Positions 1 through 8,657 of a stretch of DNA of 64,000 bases are shown here, one piece after another. Position 1 is the first letter of the stretch; each line of letters begins with the position of its first letter. The DNA comes from Herbidospora mongoliensis (GTDB taxonomy: Bacteria > Actinomycetota > Actinomycetes > Streptosporangiales > Streptosporangiaceae). Under the pieces are notes generated by a model that was given only the letters and a program-made list of their open reading frames with translations, did no database searches and was not told where the DNA came from. The position numbers were made by a program, and so were the translations under genes. The DNA is taken from positions 1 through 64,000 of the forward strand of contig NZ_BBXD01000013.1 of assembly GCF_001570545.1 (NCBI RefSeq). The letters are read 5' to 3'.

Positions 1-673
1 GGGTCGGGGTCGGGGTGGGGTTGGAGCCGCCGGTGAAGTTCACGTCGCTGCAGAAGTAGTAGGACTGGTCCATGTGGCTGGCCTGCCAGACCGTGAACAC
101 GATGTGCCGGCCCGACCGGTTGGGGGCGTTGACCTCGACGGGAGTGGTCGCGCCTGTCGGCACCCGCCCGACCTGGCCGACCAGTTCGAGGTCGCTCCAT
201 CGAAGGGGTGTCGTCAGGGCGTTGAAGCCCTGCTTGGTGGCGTACACGCGGATGTAGTCCGCTCCGTGGATGGCCTGGTCGGTCATGTTCAGCGTGAAGC
301 GCGTGGGCTTGTCGACGGTCTTCCAGGCGCCGAGGGTGTCCATCGCGTTGTAGCGGCCGCCGAAGGTCCGGCCGCCGCTGCAGAGCTGGCCGTCGGGGAC
401 GGCGCCCTGGTGGTTGCCCGCCACGCCCTCGCGGTAGAGGCCGTTCCAGTTCCACATGGCCTGGACGTCGTACTGCCAGGCCTGCCAGCACATCGGGTCC
501 TGCTGGGCCATGGCGGGGTTCTGGAAGTCGCCGCCCCAGCGCTGCCAGCAACCGTAGTTGCGGGACGGCGGGTCGGTGACGGAGCCGTGCGCGTTCGCGG
601 GCACGACCAGCGCGGTGGCGAGGAGTAACAGGGCGCCCAGGGCCATGAGCCAGGTCCGGGAGAGCGTGTGCAC
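1..673 (-). CDS. AA10 lytic polysaccharide monooxygenase (3' end off window)
   Basis: Secreted copper-dependent polysaccharide monooxygenase of family AA10, which cleaves chitin or cellulose oxidatively. The GTG start at 673 follows a strong ribosome site (AGGAGGAG). Residues 1-28 form a signal peptide ending ANA, so the mature protein begins HGSVTDPPSR; this first His is the amino-terminal ligand of the copper histidine brace. A second family-typical His lies in GVAGNHQGAVPDG. The last visible residues are a Thr-Pro linker (NPTPTPTP), which in this family usually joins a carbohydrate-binding module, here outside the window. The frame is open to the edge. Chitin versus cellulose preference cannot be read from this part. 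Confidence 0.93.
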   Translation of the reverse strand, partial: MHTLSRTWLMALGALLLLATALVVPANAHGSVTDPPSRNYGCWQRWGGDFQNPAMAQQDPMCWQAWQYDVQAMWNWNGLYREGVAGNHQGAVPDGQLCSGGRTFGGRYNAMDTLGAWKTVDKPTRFTLNMTDQAIHGADYIRVYATKQGFNALTTPLRWSDLELVGQVGRVPTGATTPVEVNAPNRSGRHIVFTVWQASHMDQSYYFCSDVNFTGGSNPTPTPT

Positions 674-804
674 GGGCTCCTCCTAGGAGAGGTGTGGGGG
701 GCGCCCAACGTCTCCTAACTCGTTGTCAGGGACAACGGTGATGCCCGGAACCGGCGATGCGACCTGTGGGTTCATAACGAACCCGCTGAACGGTTCAATG
801 ACCC

Positions 805-833
805 TGGTCACACTTTGGCCGGTTCGCTAACCT
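805..833 (+). promoter_or_regulatory. Probable promoter for a leaderless transcript
   Basis: TGGTCA (805-810) and TAACCT (828-833) are spaced 17 bp, and the second hexamer ends 7 bp before the GTG start at 841. No ribosome site precedes that GTG. The simplest reading is transcription starting at or next to the first base of the start codon, as on actinobacterial leaderless mRNAs. The -35 match is weak. Confidence 0.45.
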
Positions 834-840
834 GCCCCAG

Positions 841-2889
841 GTGACTGTCCAGAAGGAAGCCCCCACCCGTCAGGACGACAACGAACCCCGCCACTGGCTG
901 TCGGTGCGTCCGCGCCTGGTCGTGGCGAGCGGGTTGATGCTGTTCCTGGAGTTGTCGCTCATTCGGTGGACGGGCTCCAATGTCGTCCACCTGAGCTACT
1001 TCACGAACTTCGTCCTGCTGGGGTCGTTCCTCGGCATCGGGCTCGGGTTCCTTCGGGTGGGGCGGACCAAGCGGCAGCCCTACTATTCGCCGGTCCTGCT
1101 GGCGGTGCTCGTCCTGGTGGTCAGTTTCTTCCCGGTGCAGGTCAACCGGGAGGCGTCCGGGATCCTCTACTTCACCAGCCTGGAGACGACCGGGCCGCCC
1201 GCCTGGCTGATCCTGCCGGTCATCTTCGTGGTGGTCGCGCTGGTGCTGATGGGGCCGGCCGAGCTCGTCGGGCAGTGCTTCCCTGAGCTGCCCCGGCTCG
1301 AGGCCTACCGATGGGACCTCGTCGGGTCGCTCTGCGGGATCGGGCTGTTCACGCTGCTGTCGTTCCTGAGCGCGCCGCCGTTGGCGTGGGGGCTCGTGGT
1401 CGCGATCGGCTACTTCGTGGTGCTGCGGCCCCGGACGATCCTCACGGGGGTCGCGCTGGCGGTGCCGGCGCTGCTCGTCATTGGGGCGCTGGCCCTGGAG
1501 ACGTTCTCGGCCGGGGCCCTCTGGTCGCCCTACTACAAGGTCACCACCAAGGCCTTCCAGACCCAGGGTGTGGACGTCCTGGACATCCAGGTCAACGGCA
1601 TTCCGCACCAGCAGGCGATCCCGGCGGCCAAGCGGCTGGAGTGGGAGGCGCAGTACGGGATGCCGTACCAGCGGGCCGTCTCGGCGAGCAAGAGCCTCGA
1701 CGACGTGCTGATCGTCGGCGCGGGCAGCGGCACCGACGTCGCGATCTCGCTGCTGAAGGGCGCCAAGCGCGTCGACGCCGTCGAGATCGACCCGAAGCTG
1801 CGGCAGCTCGGCGGGGAGTTCCACCCCGACAAGCCCTACTCCGACCCGCGCGTGACCACGCACATCAACGACGGCCGGGCGTTCCTGGAGCGGACCGACA
1901 AGAAGTACGACCTGATCCTCTTCGCGCTGCCCGACTCGCTGACCCTCGTCTCCGGGGCCAGCTCGCTGCGGCTGGAGAGCTACCTGTTCACCGAGCAGGC
2001 CATGCAGGCGGCGAAGGAGCACCTGAAGCCGGGTGGCGCCTTCTCGATGTACAACTACTACCGCGAGAACTGGCTGATCGACCGGCTCGCGCTGACCGCC
2101 GAGGCGGCGTTCGGGCACAAGCCGTGCGTCGACATGACCGGCTGGGGCGGGCAGGCCGTCATCACCGCCGGGCTCACCACGGCCGACCAGGCCTGTGGCG
2201 GCGAGTGGGCGGGCGCGGCGGCGAACACCCCGCCGCCGACCAGCGACGACCGGCCGTTCCTCTACCTCAGCACCTCGTCGGTCCCGTCGCTCTACCTCAT
2301 CGCGCTGGCGCTGATCCTGCTGTTCAGCCTGCTGGCGGTGCGGGTGGTGGCGGGGCCGTTCCGGCAGATGCGGCCCTACGCCGACCTGTTCCTGCTCGGG
2401 GTCGGCTTCATGCTGCTGGAGACCAAGAGCATCACCGGCTTCGCGCTGCTGTTCGGCACCACCTGGGTGGTGAACGCGATCGTCTTCGCCGGCGTCCTGG
2501 TCGCGGTGCTCGCCGCGGTGGAGGTGACGCGCCGCTTCCGCACCCCGTCGATGCCGGTCATGTACGGAGTGATCGCGGTCGGCCTGGTCATCGGGTGGCT
2601 CGTGCCGAACTCGTGGCTGCTGTCGATGCCGCTGGCGCTGCGCATCCCCGTCGCGGTGGTCATCGCGTTCCTGCCGATCTTCGCGGCCAACGTGGTGTTC
2701 GCCAAGCGGTTCAGCGACACCTCCGACGGGACGACCGCCTTCGGCGCCAACCTGCTCGGCGCGATGGTCGGCGGCTGCCTCGAATACGCGGCCCTGGTGT
2801 TCGGCTACAACGCCCTGCTGATCGTGGCGGGCCTGCTGTACCTGGGGGCGTTCGTGCTGCTGCCGCGCACCTCCCGGGCGCTCGCGTGA
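841..2889 (+). CDS. Membrane-embedded spermidine synthase-like protein
   Basis: 682-residue fusion of membrane segments with a spermidine-synthase-type methyltransferase fold. Residues 25-220 hold about six hydrophobic helices. The soluble core around 280-430 has the nucleotide-binding glycine motif (VLIVGAGSGTD), an acidic residue after strand 2 (VEIDPKL) and a DPR-HINDGR segment typical of the SpeE fold. Residues 480-680 are again strongly hydrophobic. Such proteins are usually annotated as fused MFS/spermidine synthase, but few have proven aminopropyltransferase activity, so the substrate is open. The GTG start at 841 has no ribosome site and may be leaderless. The stop overlaps the next gene by 4 bp (GTGA), so the two are probably translated together. 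Confidence 0.8.
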   Translation: MTVQKEAPTRQDDNEPRHWLSVRPRLVVASGLMLFLELSLIRWTGSNVVHLSYFTNFVLLGSFLGIGLGFLRVGRTKRQPYYSPVLLAVLVLVVSFFPVQVNREASGILYFTSLETTGPPAWLILPVIFVVVALVLMGPAELVGQCFPELPRLEAYRWDLVGSLCGIGLFTLLSFLSAPPLAWGLVVAIGYFVVLRPRTILTGVALAVPALLVIGALALETFSAGALWSPYYKVTTKAFQTQGVDVLDIQVNGIPHQQAIPAAKRLEWEAQYGMPYQRAVSASKSLDDVLIVGAGSGTDVAISLLKGAKRVDAVEIDPKLRQLGGEFHPDKPYSDPRVTTHINDGRAFLERTDKKYDLILFALPDSLTLVSGASSLRLESYLFTEQAMQAAKEHLKPGGAFSMYNYYRENWLIDRLALTAEAAFGHKPCVDMTGWGGQAVITAGLTTADQACGGEWAGAAANTPPPTSDDRPFLYLSTSSVPSLYLIALALILLFSLLAVRVVAGPFRQMRPYADLFLLGVGFMLLETKSITGFALLFGTTWVVNAIVFAGVLVAVLAAVEVTRRFRTPSMPVMYGVIAVGLVIGWLVPNSWLLSMPLALRIPVAVVIAFLPIFAANVVFAKRFSDTSDGTTAFGANLLGAMVGGCLEYAALVFGYNALLIVAGLLYLGAFVLLPRTSRALA

Positions 2890-3605
2890 TCGACTTCTAT
2901 CGCGAGAACGGATATGTGCTGGTCAAAGGCCTGCTGTCGAAAGACGAGGCAGCGGCCTACCGGGAGAAGACGCATGCGCTGATCTCCCGGTTACGGGCGG
3001 TCGACCCCACGTGGGCGGTCGCCAGGCAGCTGACCGATCAGCGCACGGAACTCCGCCACTGCCACGACGCGCAGTACTACGAGGCCGCGTTCACCCGCCT
3101 GCTGGTCGACCCCCGCTTCACCGGGGTGGCCGCCGAGATCGCAGGCTCCCCGAACGTCCAGCTGCACCACACGAAGATCTTCATCAAGCCGGCCGAGCGC
3201 GGCTCGCCGTTCCCGATGCACCAGGACGCCGCGCACTTCCCGCACACCCGCCACACGATGGCCGCCGCCATCTTCCACTTCGACGACGCTTCCGAAGACA
3301 AGGGTTGTGTACGTGTGGTGCCCGGCAGCCACCAGGACGGCCCGCTCCCCCACATCGAAGAGGGCGGCTGGCACCTGCCCCTCGACGCGTGGCCGCTGGC
3401 GTCGGCCGTCCCGGTCGAGGCGGAGGCCGGCGACGTGCTGTTCCTCAGCTACCTGCTGGTGCACGGCTCGGGGGTGAACACCTCCGGCGAGGACCGCACC
3501 ACGTTCCTGGTGCAGTTCCGCGACCCGGAGGACGCCCCGGCCGACGACGTGCACCGGTCACTGGGTCAGGGCATGATGCTCCAGGGCTTCGCGCCGAACG
3601 TATAG
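2886..3605 (+). CDS. Phytanoyl-CoA dioxygenase (PhyH) family protein
   Basis: 239-residue Fe(II)/2-oxoglutarate oxygenase of the PhyH family. The iron triad is visible: His112 and Asp114 in MHQDAAHF, and His193 in LVHGSGVNTS. Arg204 (GEDRTTF) is placed to bind 2-oxoglutarate. Length and order fit the family. The GTG start overlaps the stop of the upstream spermidine-synthase-like gene by 4 bp, so it is probably expressed with it. The substrate is unknown; bacterial members hydroxylate lipids, amino acids or natural products. The last 48 bp overlap the convergent mannosyltransferase gene, an unusually deep tail-to-tail overlap. Confidence 0.9.
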   Translation: MIDFYRENGYVLVKGLLSKDEAAAYREKTHALISRLRAVDPTWAVARQLTDQRTELRHCHDAQYYEAAFTRLLVDPRFTGVAAEIAGSPNVQLHHTKIFIKPAERGSPFPMHQDAAHFPHTRHTMAAAIFHFDDASEDKGCVRVVPGSHQDGPLPHIEEGGWHLPLDAWPLASAVPVEAEAGDVLFLSYLLVHGSGVNTSGEDRTTFLVQFRDPEDAPADDVHRSLGQGMMLQGFAPNV

Positions 3606-4922
3606 GCGGATGGCGTAGCCGAGCTCCCGGTAGATCGGCCCCTTCTTGTAGTGGTAGCGCAGGATGAGCTGTTTGGCCTGGTCCTGCTCGGAGTCGAGGT
3701 CCGCGGGCTTGGGGTAGCTGCGGCTGACCGTCCAGACCCGGTCGCCGAGCCTGATCTCGTGGGCGGGTCTCTCGCGACCGGCCAGCGTGCCGGAGGCAGA
3801 CCCCGTCTCCAGCAGCGCCACGTCCCGGAGGTTCGCGAACTCCGCCGGATACGCCTGCGCGACCAGCCGCCGGATCGACGGCAGGTAGACGACCGTGTCA
3901 CCCGGCAGCGCCAGCCGGCCCATGAGCTCCGCGATGGCGGCCGGGTCGTCGCGCCGCGAGTCGAGCCGCCTGGTCTCCGCCTGGGCGGGCATCGCCGGGA
4001 GCATCGTCAACGCCATCAGCAACGCGGCGGCCGGGACGGCCAGCAGAGGGCGGGCCAGCCGGGCGATCCCGTCCACGGCCGAGCCGATCAGAAGGGCGAG
4101 CCCGATGACGGCGTACAGGACATAGCGCTCTTCGTAGTAAGGCTTGACCTGCGACAACAGCAACAGCAGCGCGGGTGGGACGACCGCCAGCGGCAGCGCC
4201 ACCACCCGCAGCGGCCCGCCGCGCAGCGACCCCAGCACGGCCAGCACCACCGTGACCCCGGCGAACCCGCTCACCAGATCCCCGGCGTCCGCCCACGTCG
4301 GCGCGGTCAACCGGGCCACCTGCGCGCTCTGCGGATAAGCGACCAGGATGAGCGGCACAGCGGCGACCACAGCGGCGGTCGAGGCGATCGCCCAGCGACG
4401 CCAGTTGATCATCAGGCCCGGCACCGCGAACGCGACGAGCACGAGCAACGCGGTCAGGTTCAGGTAGGCCGCCACGGTCACCGCGACCGCGTACATGACC
4501 CAGGATCGCCGTACGAGCGCATACACCGCCCACGCCACGGCTGCACACACCAGAGCGGGGGAACGGCCCTCCTGGGCGTAATGGGACACGACGGGCAGCA
4601 ACGCGTAAGCCGCACCGGCCGCCAGACCGCTGCCGCCCATCAGCCGGGCCGCCCCGGCGACGGCGAGCGCGGCCAGGCCGGTGGCGAGCACCGAGGGCAG
4701 CCGGATCAGCACCTCCGGGTCGCCGGGGAACTGCAGCACGGCGTGGACGATCAGGTAGTAGAGGCCGTGGACGGCGTCCACGTTTCCCAGAGTGGCGAAC
4801 AGGTCGCCGAGCGGACGGCTGGCGATGGCGTAGGTGGTCGCCTCGTCCTGCCACATCGAGCCTCGGTCGAGGCCCCACATCCCCATGGCGACGGCCATGA
4901 CGAACACGACAACCCGCGTCAT
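3558..4922 (-). CDS. Polytopic mannosyltransferase-like (GT39/GT-C) protein
   Basis: About 454 residues with 9-11 hydrophobic helices. The GT-C hallmark is the acidic pair in the first extracytoplasmic loop, here MWQDEATTYA soon after helix 1, with the HGLYYLIVH region following as in actinobacterial GT39-like mannosyltransferases. Such enzymes use polyprenyl-phosphate sugars outside the membrane. The ATG at 4922 (MTRVVVFVM) was preferred because it opens the first membrane helix; an upstream in-frame start at 5015 would add 31 polar residues. The 3' end overlaps the PhyH gene by 48 bp, tail to tail. Acceptor and donor sugar are not predictable. Confidence 0.75.
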   Translation of the reverse strand: MTRVVVFVMAVAMGMWGLDRGSMWQDEATTYAIASRPLGDLFATLGNVDAVHGLYYLIVHAVLQFPGDPEVLIRLPSVLATGLAALAVAGAARLMGGSGLAAGAAYALLPVVSHYAQEGRSPALVCAAVAWAVYALVRRSWVMYAVAVTVAAYLNLTALLVLVAFAVPGLMINWRRWAIASTAAVVAAVPLILVAYPQSAQVARLTAPTWADAGDLVSGFAGVTVVLAVLGSLRGGPLRVVALPLAVVPPALLLLLSQVKPYYEERYVLYAVIGLALLIGSAVDGIARLARPLLAVPAAALLMALTMLPAMPAQAETRRLDSRRDDPAAIAELMGRLALPGDTVVYLPSIRRLVAQAYPAEFANLRDVALLETGSASGTLAGRERPAHEIRLGDRVWTVSRSYPKPADLDSEQDQAKQLILRYHYKKGPIYRELGYAIRLYVRREALEHHALTQ

Positions 4923-5086
4923 GTCCCTGCAACTGCCCCGGACTTGGGCTGCAATCCGCGTACAGCGGACGGAAAGCGGAGTGATAGTGACACGAGTCAC
5001 TCTGTAGATGTCCAAAGTAGGAAGTCCGGGCGCAAATCCGCAGATTCGTTCGTTTGATGATCCAGGAGCCCACCTGAGAGGTCGCG

Positions 5087-5254
5087 ATGATGTGTCAGCA
5101 TCAGCCCCAATGTCCGTCCCCTTACGCCTCCGACCGCGTCTCCGCCCATGTCGTGGTGGCCCACCCGGAACAGGGTTGGAGCCTGCTGTGCAACGGGGTC
5201 GTGCTGTTCGAGGACCTTGGCCTGCTACTCCCCGACGGAAGTGCCATGCGCTAG
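5087..5254 (+). CDS. DUF5999 family small protein
   Basis: 55-residue protein too short for many ORF callers but with a clear family signature: MMCQHQPQCPS at the start, then VVVAHPEQGWSLLCNGVVLF, an acidic ED and LLPDG near the end. This matches DUF5999, a short protein widespread in streptomycetes and relatives with no assigned function. GAGAGG lies just upstream of the paired ATG codons. Three Cys and three His residues raise the possibility of metal binding, which is inference. Its TAG stop shares the bases CTAG with the TAG stop of the convergent P450 gene. Confidence 0.88.
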   Translation: MMCQHQPQCPSPYASDRVSAHVVVAHPEQGWSLLCNGVVLFEDLGLLLPDGSAMR

Positions 5255-6600
5255 GCAGCCCAGAGACGACGGACCGTTCCGGTGACGGGCCCGGGAGCAG
5301 GGGAGTGTGTGCCGGTTCGTACGAGAATCGGCTTTCTGGGGAAGGCCGTCGCGCCGTGCCTGATCACGTAGTCGACCTCGGTGGTGAGCAGCGACGGCCA
5401 CGCCATCAGGCCGAGGGTGGTGCGGATCTGCAAATCGGCGAAGGACGCGCCGAGGCAGCGCCGCGCGCCGACGCCGAACGGCAGGAACGCGTAGGGCGAG
5501 ACCTTCGCATCGGTCCAGCGCTCGGGGCGGAAGGTCGCCGGGTCGGGGAACGAGCCCGGGTCGCGCTGTTCGAGCAGCGGTGAGGCGAAGGCCAGCGCGC
5601 CCTTCGGGATCGTCGTCCCGCCCACCTCGACGTCCTGGACGACCCGGCGGGGCAGGCTGAACGGCACGGTCGGGATCAGCCGCTGAGACTCCCGGACCAC
5701 GGCGTCGAGTTCCTGCTCGTTGCCGACGGTCAGGCCCGGGGTGCCGAGGATGGTCAGCAGCGCCCAGGTCATCGACATGGCGGTGGTCTCGAACCCGGCC
5801 GAGAACAGGGCGTGCAGCTCCCCCGCGATCTCGGGGGTGCTGAGCCGGTCGCCGTTCTCGTCGACGGTGTGACAGAGGATCGACAGGGCGTCGCGGCGTG
5901 GTTCGTCGACCCGCTTGCGCTCGATGAGCAGTGCCAGCCGGTCGTAGATCGCGGCGATGTCGCGGGTCCAGCGGCCGTAGGGGGTCCAGCCGGATTCGCG
6001 CTGGAACATGAAGACCATCGGGTTCGTGATCGGCCCGAGCAGCTGTGCCACAGCCTCGGCGAGTTCGACGTTCTCCTCGTCGGGGTCGAGGCCGAGCAGG
6101 CAGACCAGCAGGTTGGCACGGGTGATGGCGAGGAACTCGGCCGCCATGTCGAACGGCTCGCCGTCGCTCACGGCGAACTTCGAGCGTTTGAACGTCCGCG
6201 CGAACACGGTCGCGTAGTGGTCCATCGCGCTTTTGTGCACGATCGGCATCAGCAGTTTCCGGGTCCGGCGGTGCTTGTCGCCGTTGAAGGTGATGACGGC
6301 GTCGAACATCTTGGACCAGGGGCGTCCCTCGGGGAGGGAGAAGATGCCGTCGCTGAGCCGCTCGAAGATGTCGTTGTCGGTGAAGTAGCGCCGCGCGCCC
6401 TCCTCACCGCGCAGCAGCACGATCGAGGCGTTTCCCTTGGTCAGGGGGACGACGGGACCGGGGAACCCGGCGTGCACACGGTCCATCGCGAACCAGGCGG
6501 TGTGCCGGAGAAATCGGAGATTGTTGACGACGGGGATTCCACTGGGCCCGGCCGCGTCGATCCGCAGCGAGGTGTCGAACAATTTGGCCATGCCGCACAC
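5251..6600 (-). CDS. Cytochrome P450
   Basis: 449-residue heme monooxygenase with the complete bacterial P450 motif set: I-helix AGFETTAMSMTWALL, the ExxR motif in VVRESQRLIP, and the Cys loop FLPFGVGARRCLGASFAD. No N-terminal membrane anchor, so it is soluble and needs a separate ferredoxin/reductase; none is adjacent. The GTG at 6600 and the ATG at 6591 are both possible starts and neither has a strong ribosome site. It stands alone between DUF5999 and the LVIVD gene, which does not suggest a pathway. Its stop overlaps that of the convergent DUF5999 gene within CTAG. Confidence 0.94.
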   Translation of the reverse strand: MCGMAKLFDTSLRIDAAGPSGIPVVNNLRFLRHTAWFAMDRVHAGFPGPVVPLTKGNASIVLLRGEEGARRYFTDNDIFERLSDGIFSLPEGRPWSKMFDAVITFNGDKHRRTRKLLMPIVHKSAMDHYATVFARTFKRSKFAVSDGEPFDMAAEFLAITRANLLVCLLGLDPDEENVELAEAVAQLLGPITNPMVFMFQRESGWTPYGRWTRDIAAIYDRLALLIERKRVDEPRRDALSILCHTVDENGDRLSTPEIAGELHALFSAGFETTAMSMTWALLTILGTPGLTVGNEQELDAVVRESQRLIPTVPFSLPRRVVQDVEVGGTTIPKGALAFASPLLEQRDPGSFPDPATFRPERWTDAKVSPYAFLPFGVGARRCLGASFADLQIRTTLGLMAWPSLLTTEVDYVIRHGATAFPRKPILVRTGTHSPAPGPVTGTVRRLWAA

Positions 6601-6666
6601 ATCCGTTCGCTCGTGCGGAGCGTAAACGGGGTCGGTCGGCCGATCAAGAAAACATCATGTAAACAG

Positions 6667-6693
6667 GCGGATCTCCCTGGCTGGGAGACCCGC
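6667..6693 (-). terminator. Rho-independent-type terminator of the LVIVD gene
   Basis: Arms 6667-6677 and 6683-6693 pair over 11 bp with one G-T-type mismatch and a 5-base loop. In the leftward transcript the hairpin follows the stop at 6707 and is followed by a T-rich tract containing TTTTCTT. Confidence 0.7.
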
Positions 6694-6706
6694 CCGTCTC
6701 ACTCGA

Positions 6707-8497
6707 CTACTTGATGACGGTCTTCGCCAGGTCGTTCAGCGCCGACTGGAGCCGGGCCTGCGCCGGGTCGGACTTCTTGAGCAGAGCCGCGGCGGTCTTC
6801 AGGGCCACTGCCGCCAGGAGCTTCTGGCGGCGGTCCTTCAGTCGCTGCGCCTCGTCGATCAGGGCGTCGACGGCCTTGGCCTGGAGCTTGCCCAGACCCG
6901 AGCGCTCGGCCTGCACCTGGTAGGCGCGGACGAGTTCGAAGCTGCTCGGCCACTGCAGTCGCGGCTGACCCTGCGCGTTGAACAGGTTCAGCTTGACCGT
7001 CTGAGCCGCGGCGATCTCTTCCTTGGCCACGGAGCTGGTGGGGATCAGCTTGAAGGCGTCGAAACCGCGGGCGATCTCGTTGCCGAAGATGTGGCCGTTG
7101 TACCAGTACGCCGACCAGAAACCACCCGTGACGAGCGCGGTGGGGCTGACGGGCCCGCGGTCGAAGTAGGCGATTTCCTTGGGGTTGGCCGAGTCGGTGA
7201 AGTCGAAGAGCGACAGACCGCCCTGGTACCACGCCTGGACCATCACGTCACGACCGGGGATCGGGATCAGCGAGCCGTTGTGGGCCACGCAGTTCTCGAG
7301 GGTCGTCTGGGGAGCCGGCAGCTTGTAGTAGCTCTTGAAGACGAGCTTGCCGTCGACGATGTCGTAGATGGAGTTGGCGCCCCACGACGGCTGGTCGGTG
7401 TCACGGCAGCGAGCGCCGGAGCCACCGCCCCACTCGTCGGTGAAGACGACCTTGGTGCCGTCGTTGTTGAAGGTCGCCGAGTGCCAGTACGCGTAGTTCG
7501 GGTCGGAGACCGCGTCCAGGCGCTTGGGGTTCACCGGGTCCTTGATGTCGAGCAGGATGCCGTTGCCCGCGCAGGCTCCGGCCGCCAGCCCGATCTCCGG
7601 GTACGCGGTGATGTCGTGGCACGCGCTGGTCACGGGGCGAGGCGACCAGTTGGTGCCCGACGGGTGGGTCGCCGTCGGCGGGGTGTTCTGCAGGCCGTCG
7701 ATCGCGCCCGTGGCCGGGTCGGTGAACAGACGGGGCTGCGCCACGATCGCGGCGGTCTGCGGGGCGTCGAGCGGGACCTTGATGATCTCGATGCGCCACA
7801 GGGAGGTGTTCGGGTCGGTCGCGGCGGTGTTGGCGCAACCGGCGAGCTCATCCGCGGACCGGACACTGGAGGTGCCCTGGACGTAGATGTAGACGTTCTT
7901 CTTGTCCGCGGGGCTGGTCACGACGGTGTGCGTGTGCGAACCACGGCACGCCTGGACGGCCGCCACCTGGACGGGGGCGCTGATGTTGCTGATGTCGAAG
8001 ATGCGCACACCGCGGAACCGCTCCGGGTTCACGGTGCCGGTGGCACCCTGCGTACCGCAGTCGATGCGACCGCGGGTCTCCTCCACCGAGATGAACAGCA
8101 GGTTCCCGTACACGGACAGGTCACCCTGTCCACCGGGGCACACCACCGACGTCTTCAGGACCGGATCGGCGCCGGTGCTGATGTCGTAGATGTTGAAGCC
8201 CTGGTAGTTCCCCGAGAACGCGTAGTTGCCGCTGAACGCGAGGTCGGAGTTGAGGAACGAGCCCTGGCCGGGGCTGTCGGGGTTGACGAACCCGGCCGGC
8301 TTGTCGTTGTGTTTGGTCAGTTCGAGGCCGCTGATGGCCGACTGGGCGTCCAGCCAACCGGCTCCGAGGCCGACACGTGGGTCGTCGGCGGCTTGCGCGG
8401 GTGCGGGCAGGAGCCCCGCGACTAACGCGCCGGCGGCGATGATCCCGAGAGTGCGTAGTCGCGCGCGTGCACCACGCGCCGAACGGCTACTGGTCAA
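6707..8497 (-). CDS. Secreted LVIVD-repeat beta-propeller protein
   Basis: 596 residues. A signal peptide (about 1-36, ending AQA) is followed by LVIVD-type repeats forming a beta-propeller; recurring units end in phrases such as GFNIYDIS, GVRIFDIS, GILLDIKDPVNPKRL and GGLSLFDFTDSANPKEI. HxH motifs (SHTHTV, CHDITAYPE, WHSATF) and DEWGGG are typical of the family. Residues from about 490 on form a helical tail (QVQAERSGLG, ALIDEAQRLKDRR, ARLQSALNDL) resembling the FIVAR/FIMAH modules of secreted actinobacterial proteins. No enzyme activity is known for the family. It has its own promoter region, shared divergently with the DUF305 gene, and its own terminator. Confidence 0.88.
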   Translation of the reverse strand: MTSSRSARGARARLRTLGIIAAGALVAGLLPAPAQAADDPRVGLGAGWLDAQSAISGLELTKHNDKPAGFVNPDSPGQGSFLNSDLAFSGNYAFSGNYQGFNIYDISTGADPVLKTSVVCPGGQGDLSVYGNLLFISVEETRGRIDCGTQGATGTVNPERFRGVRIFDISNISAPVQVAAVQACRGSHTHTVVTSPADKKNVYIYVQGTSSVRSADELAGCANTAATDPNTSLWRIEIIKVPLDAPQTAAIVAQPRLFTDPATGAIDGLQNTPPTATHPSGTNWSPRPVTSACHDITAYPEIGLAAGACAGNGILLDIKDPVNPKRLDAVSDPNYAYWHSATFNNDGTKVVFTDEWGGGSGARCRDTDQPSWGANSIYDIVDGKLVFKSYYKLPAPQTTLENCVAHNGSLIPIPGRDVMVQAWYQGGLSLFDFTDSANPKEIAYFDRGPVSPTALVTGGFWSAYWYNGHIFGNEIARGFDAFKLIPTSSVAKEEIAAAQTVKLNLFNAQGQPRLQWPSSFELVRAYQVQAERSGLGKLQAKAVDALIDEAQRLKDRRQKLLAAVALKTAAALLKKSDPAQARLQSALNDLAKTVIK

Positions 8498-8598
8498 GGG
8501 CCGTCCCTTCTGGTTGGAACCTCTGCCTTTTGTTGGGCGTAGGTCCTATGTGGTATTTCACCGCGTACCGTAACCGAAAGGGTCTTGATGTTCTATAC

Positions 8599-8612
8599 GT
8601 AGACATATCTAC
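8599..8612. promoter_or_regulatory. Dyad in the LVIVD/DUF305 divergent promoter region
   Basis: GTAGA-CATA-TCTAC is a perfect 5-bp inverted repeat 46 bp upstream of the DUF305 start and about 100 bp upstream of the LVIVD start. It could be an operator. No regulator is encoded next to it. Confidence 0.3.
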
Positions 8613-8657
8613 TTTTCCGGACAGATGCCGACGGTACAGCGGGAGCAGCACCCCACC

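Noticed and set aside
808-2118. Long open frame antisense to the spermidine-synthase-like gene
   Set aside because: Arg/Gln/Gly-rich composition with no domain; a codon-bias shadow of the plus-strand gene.
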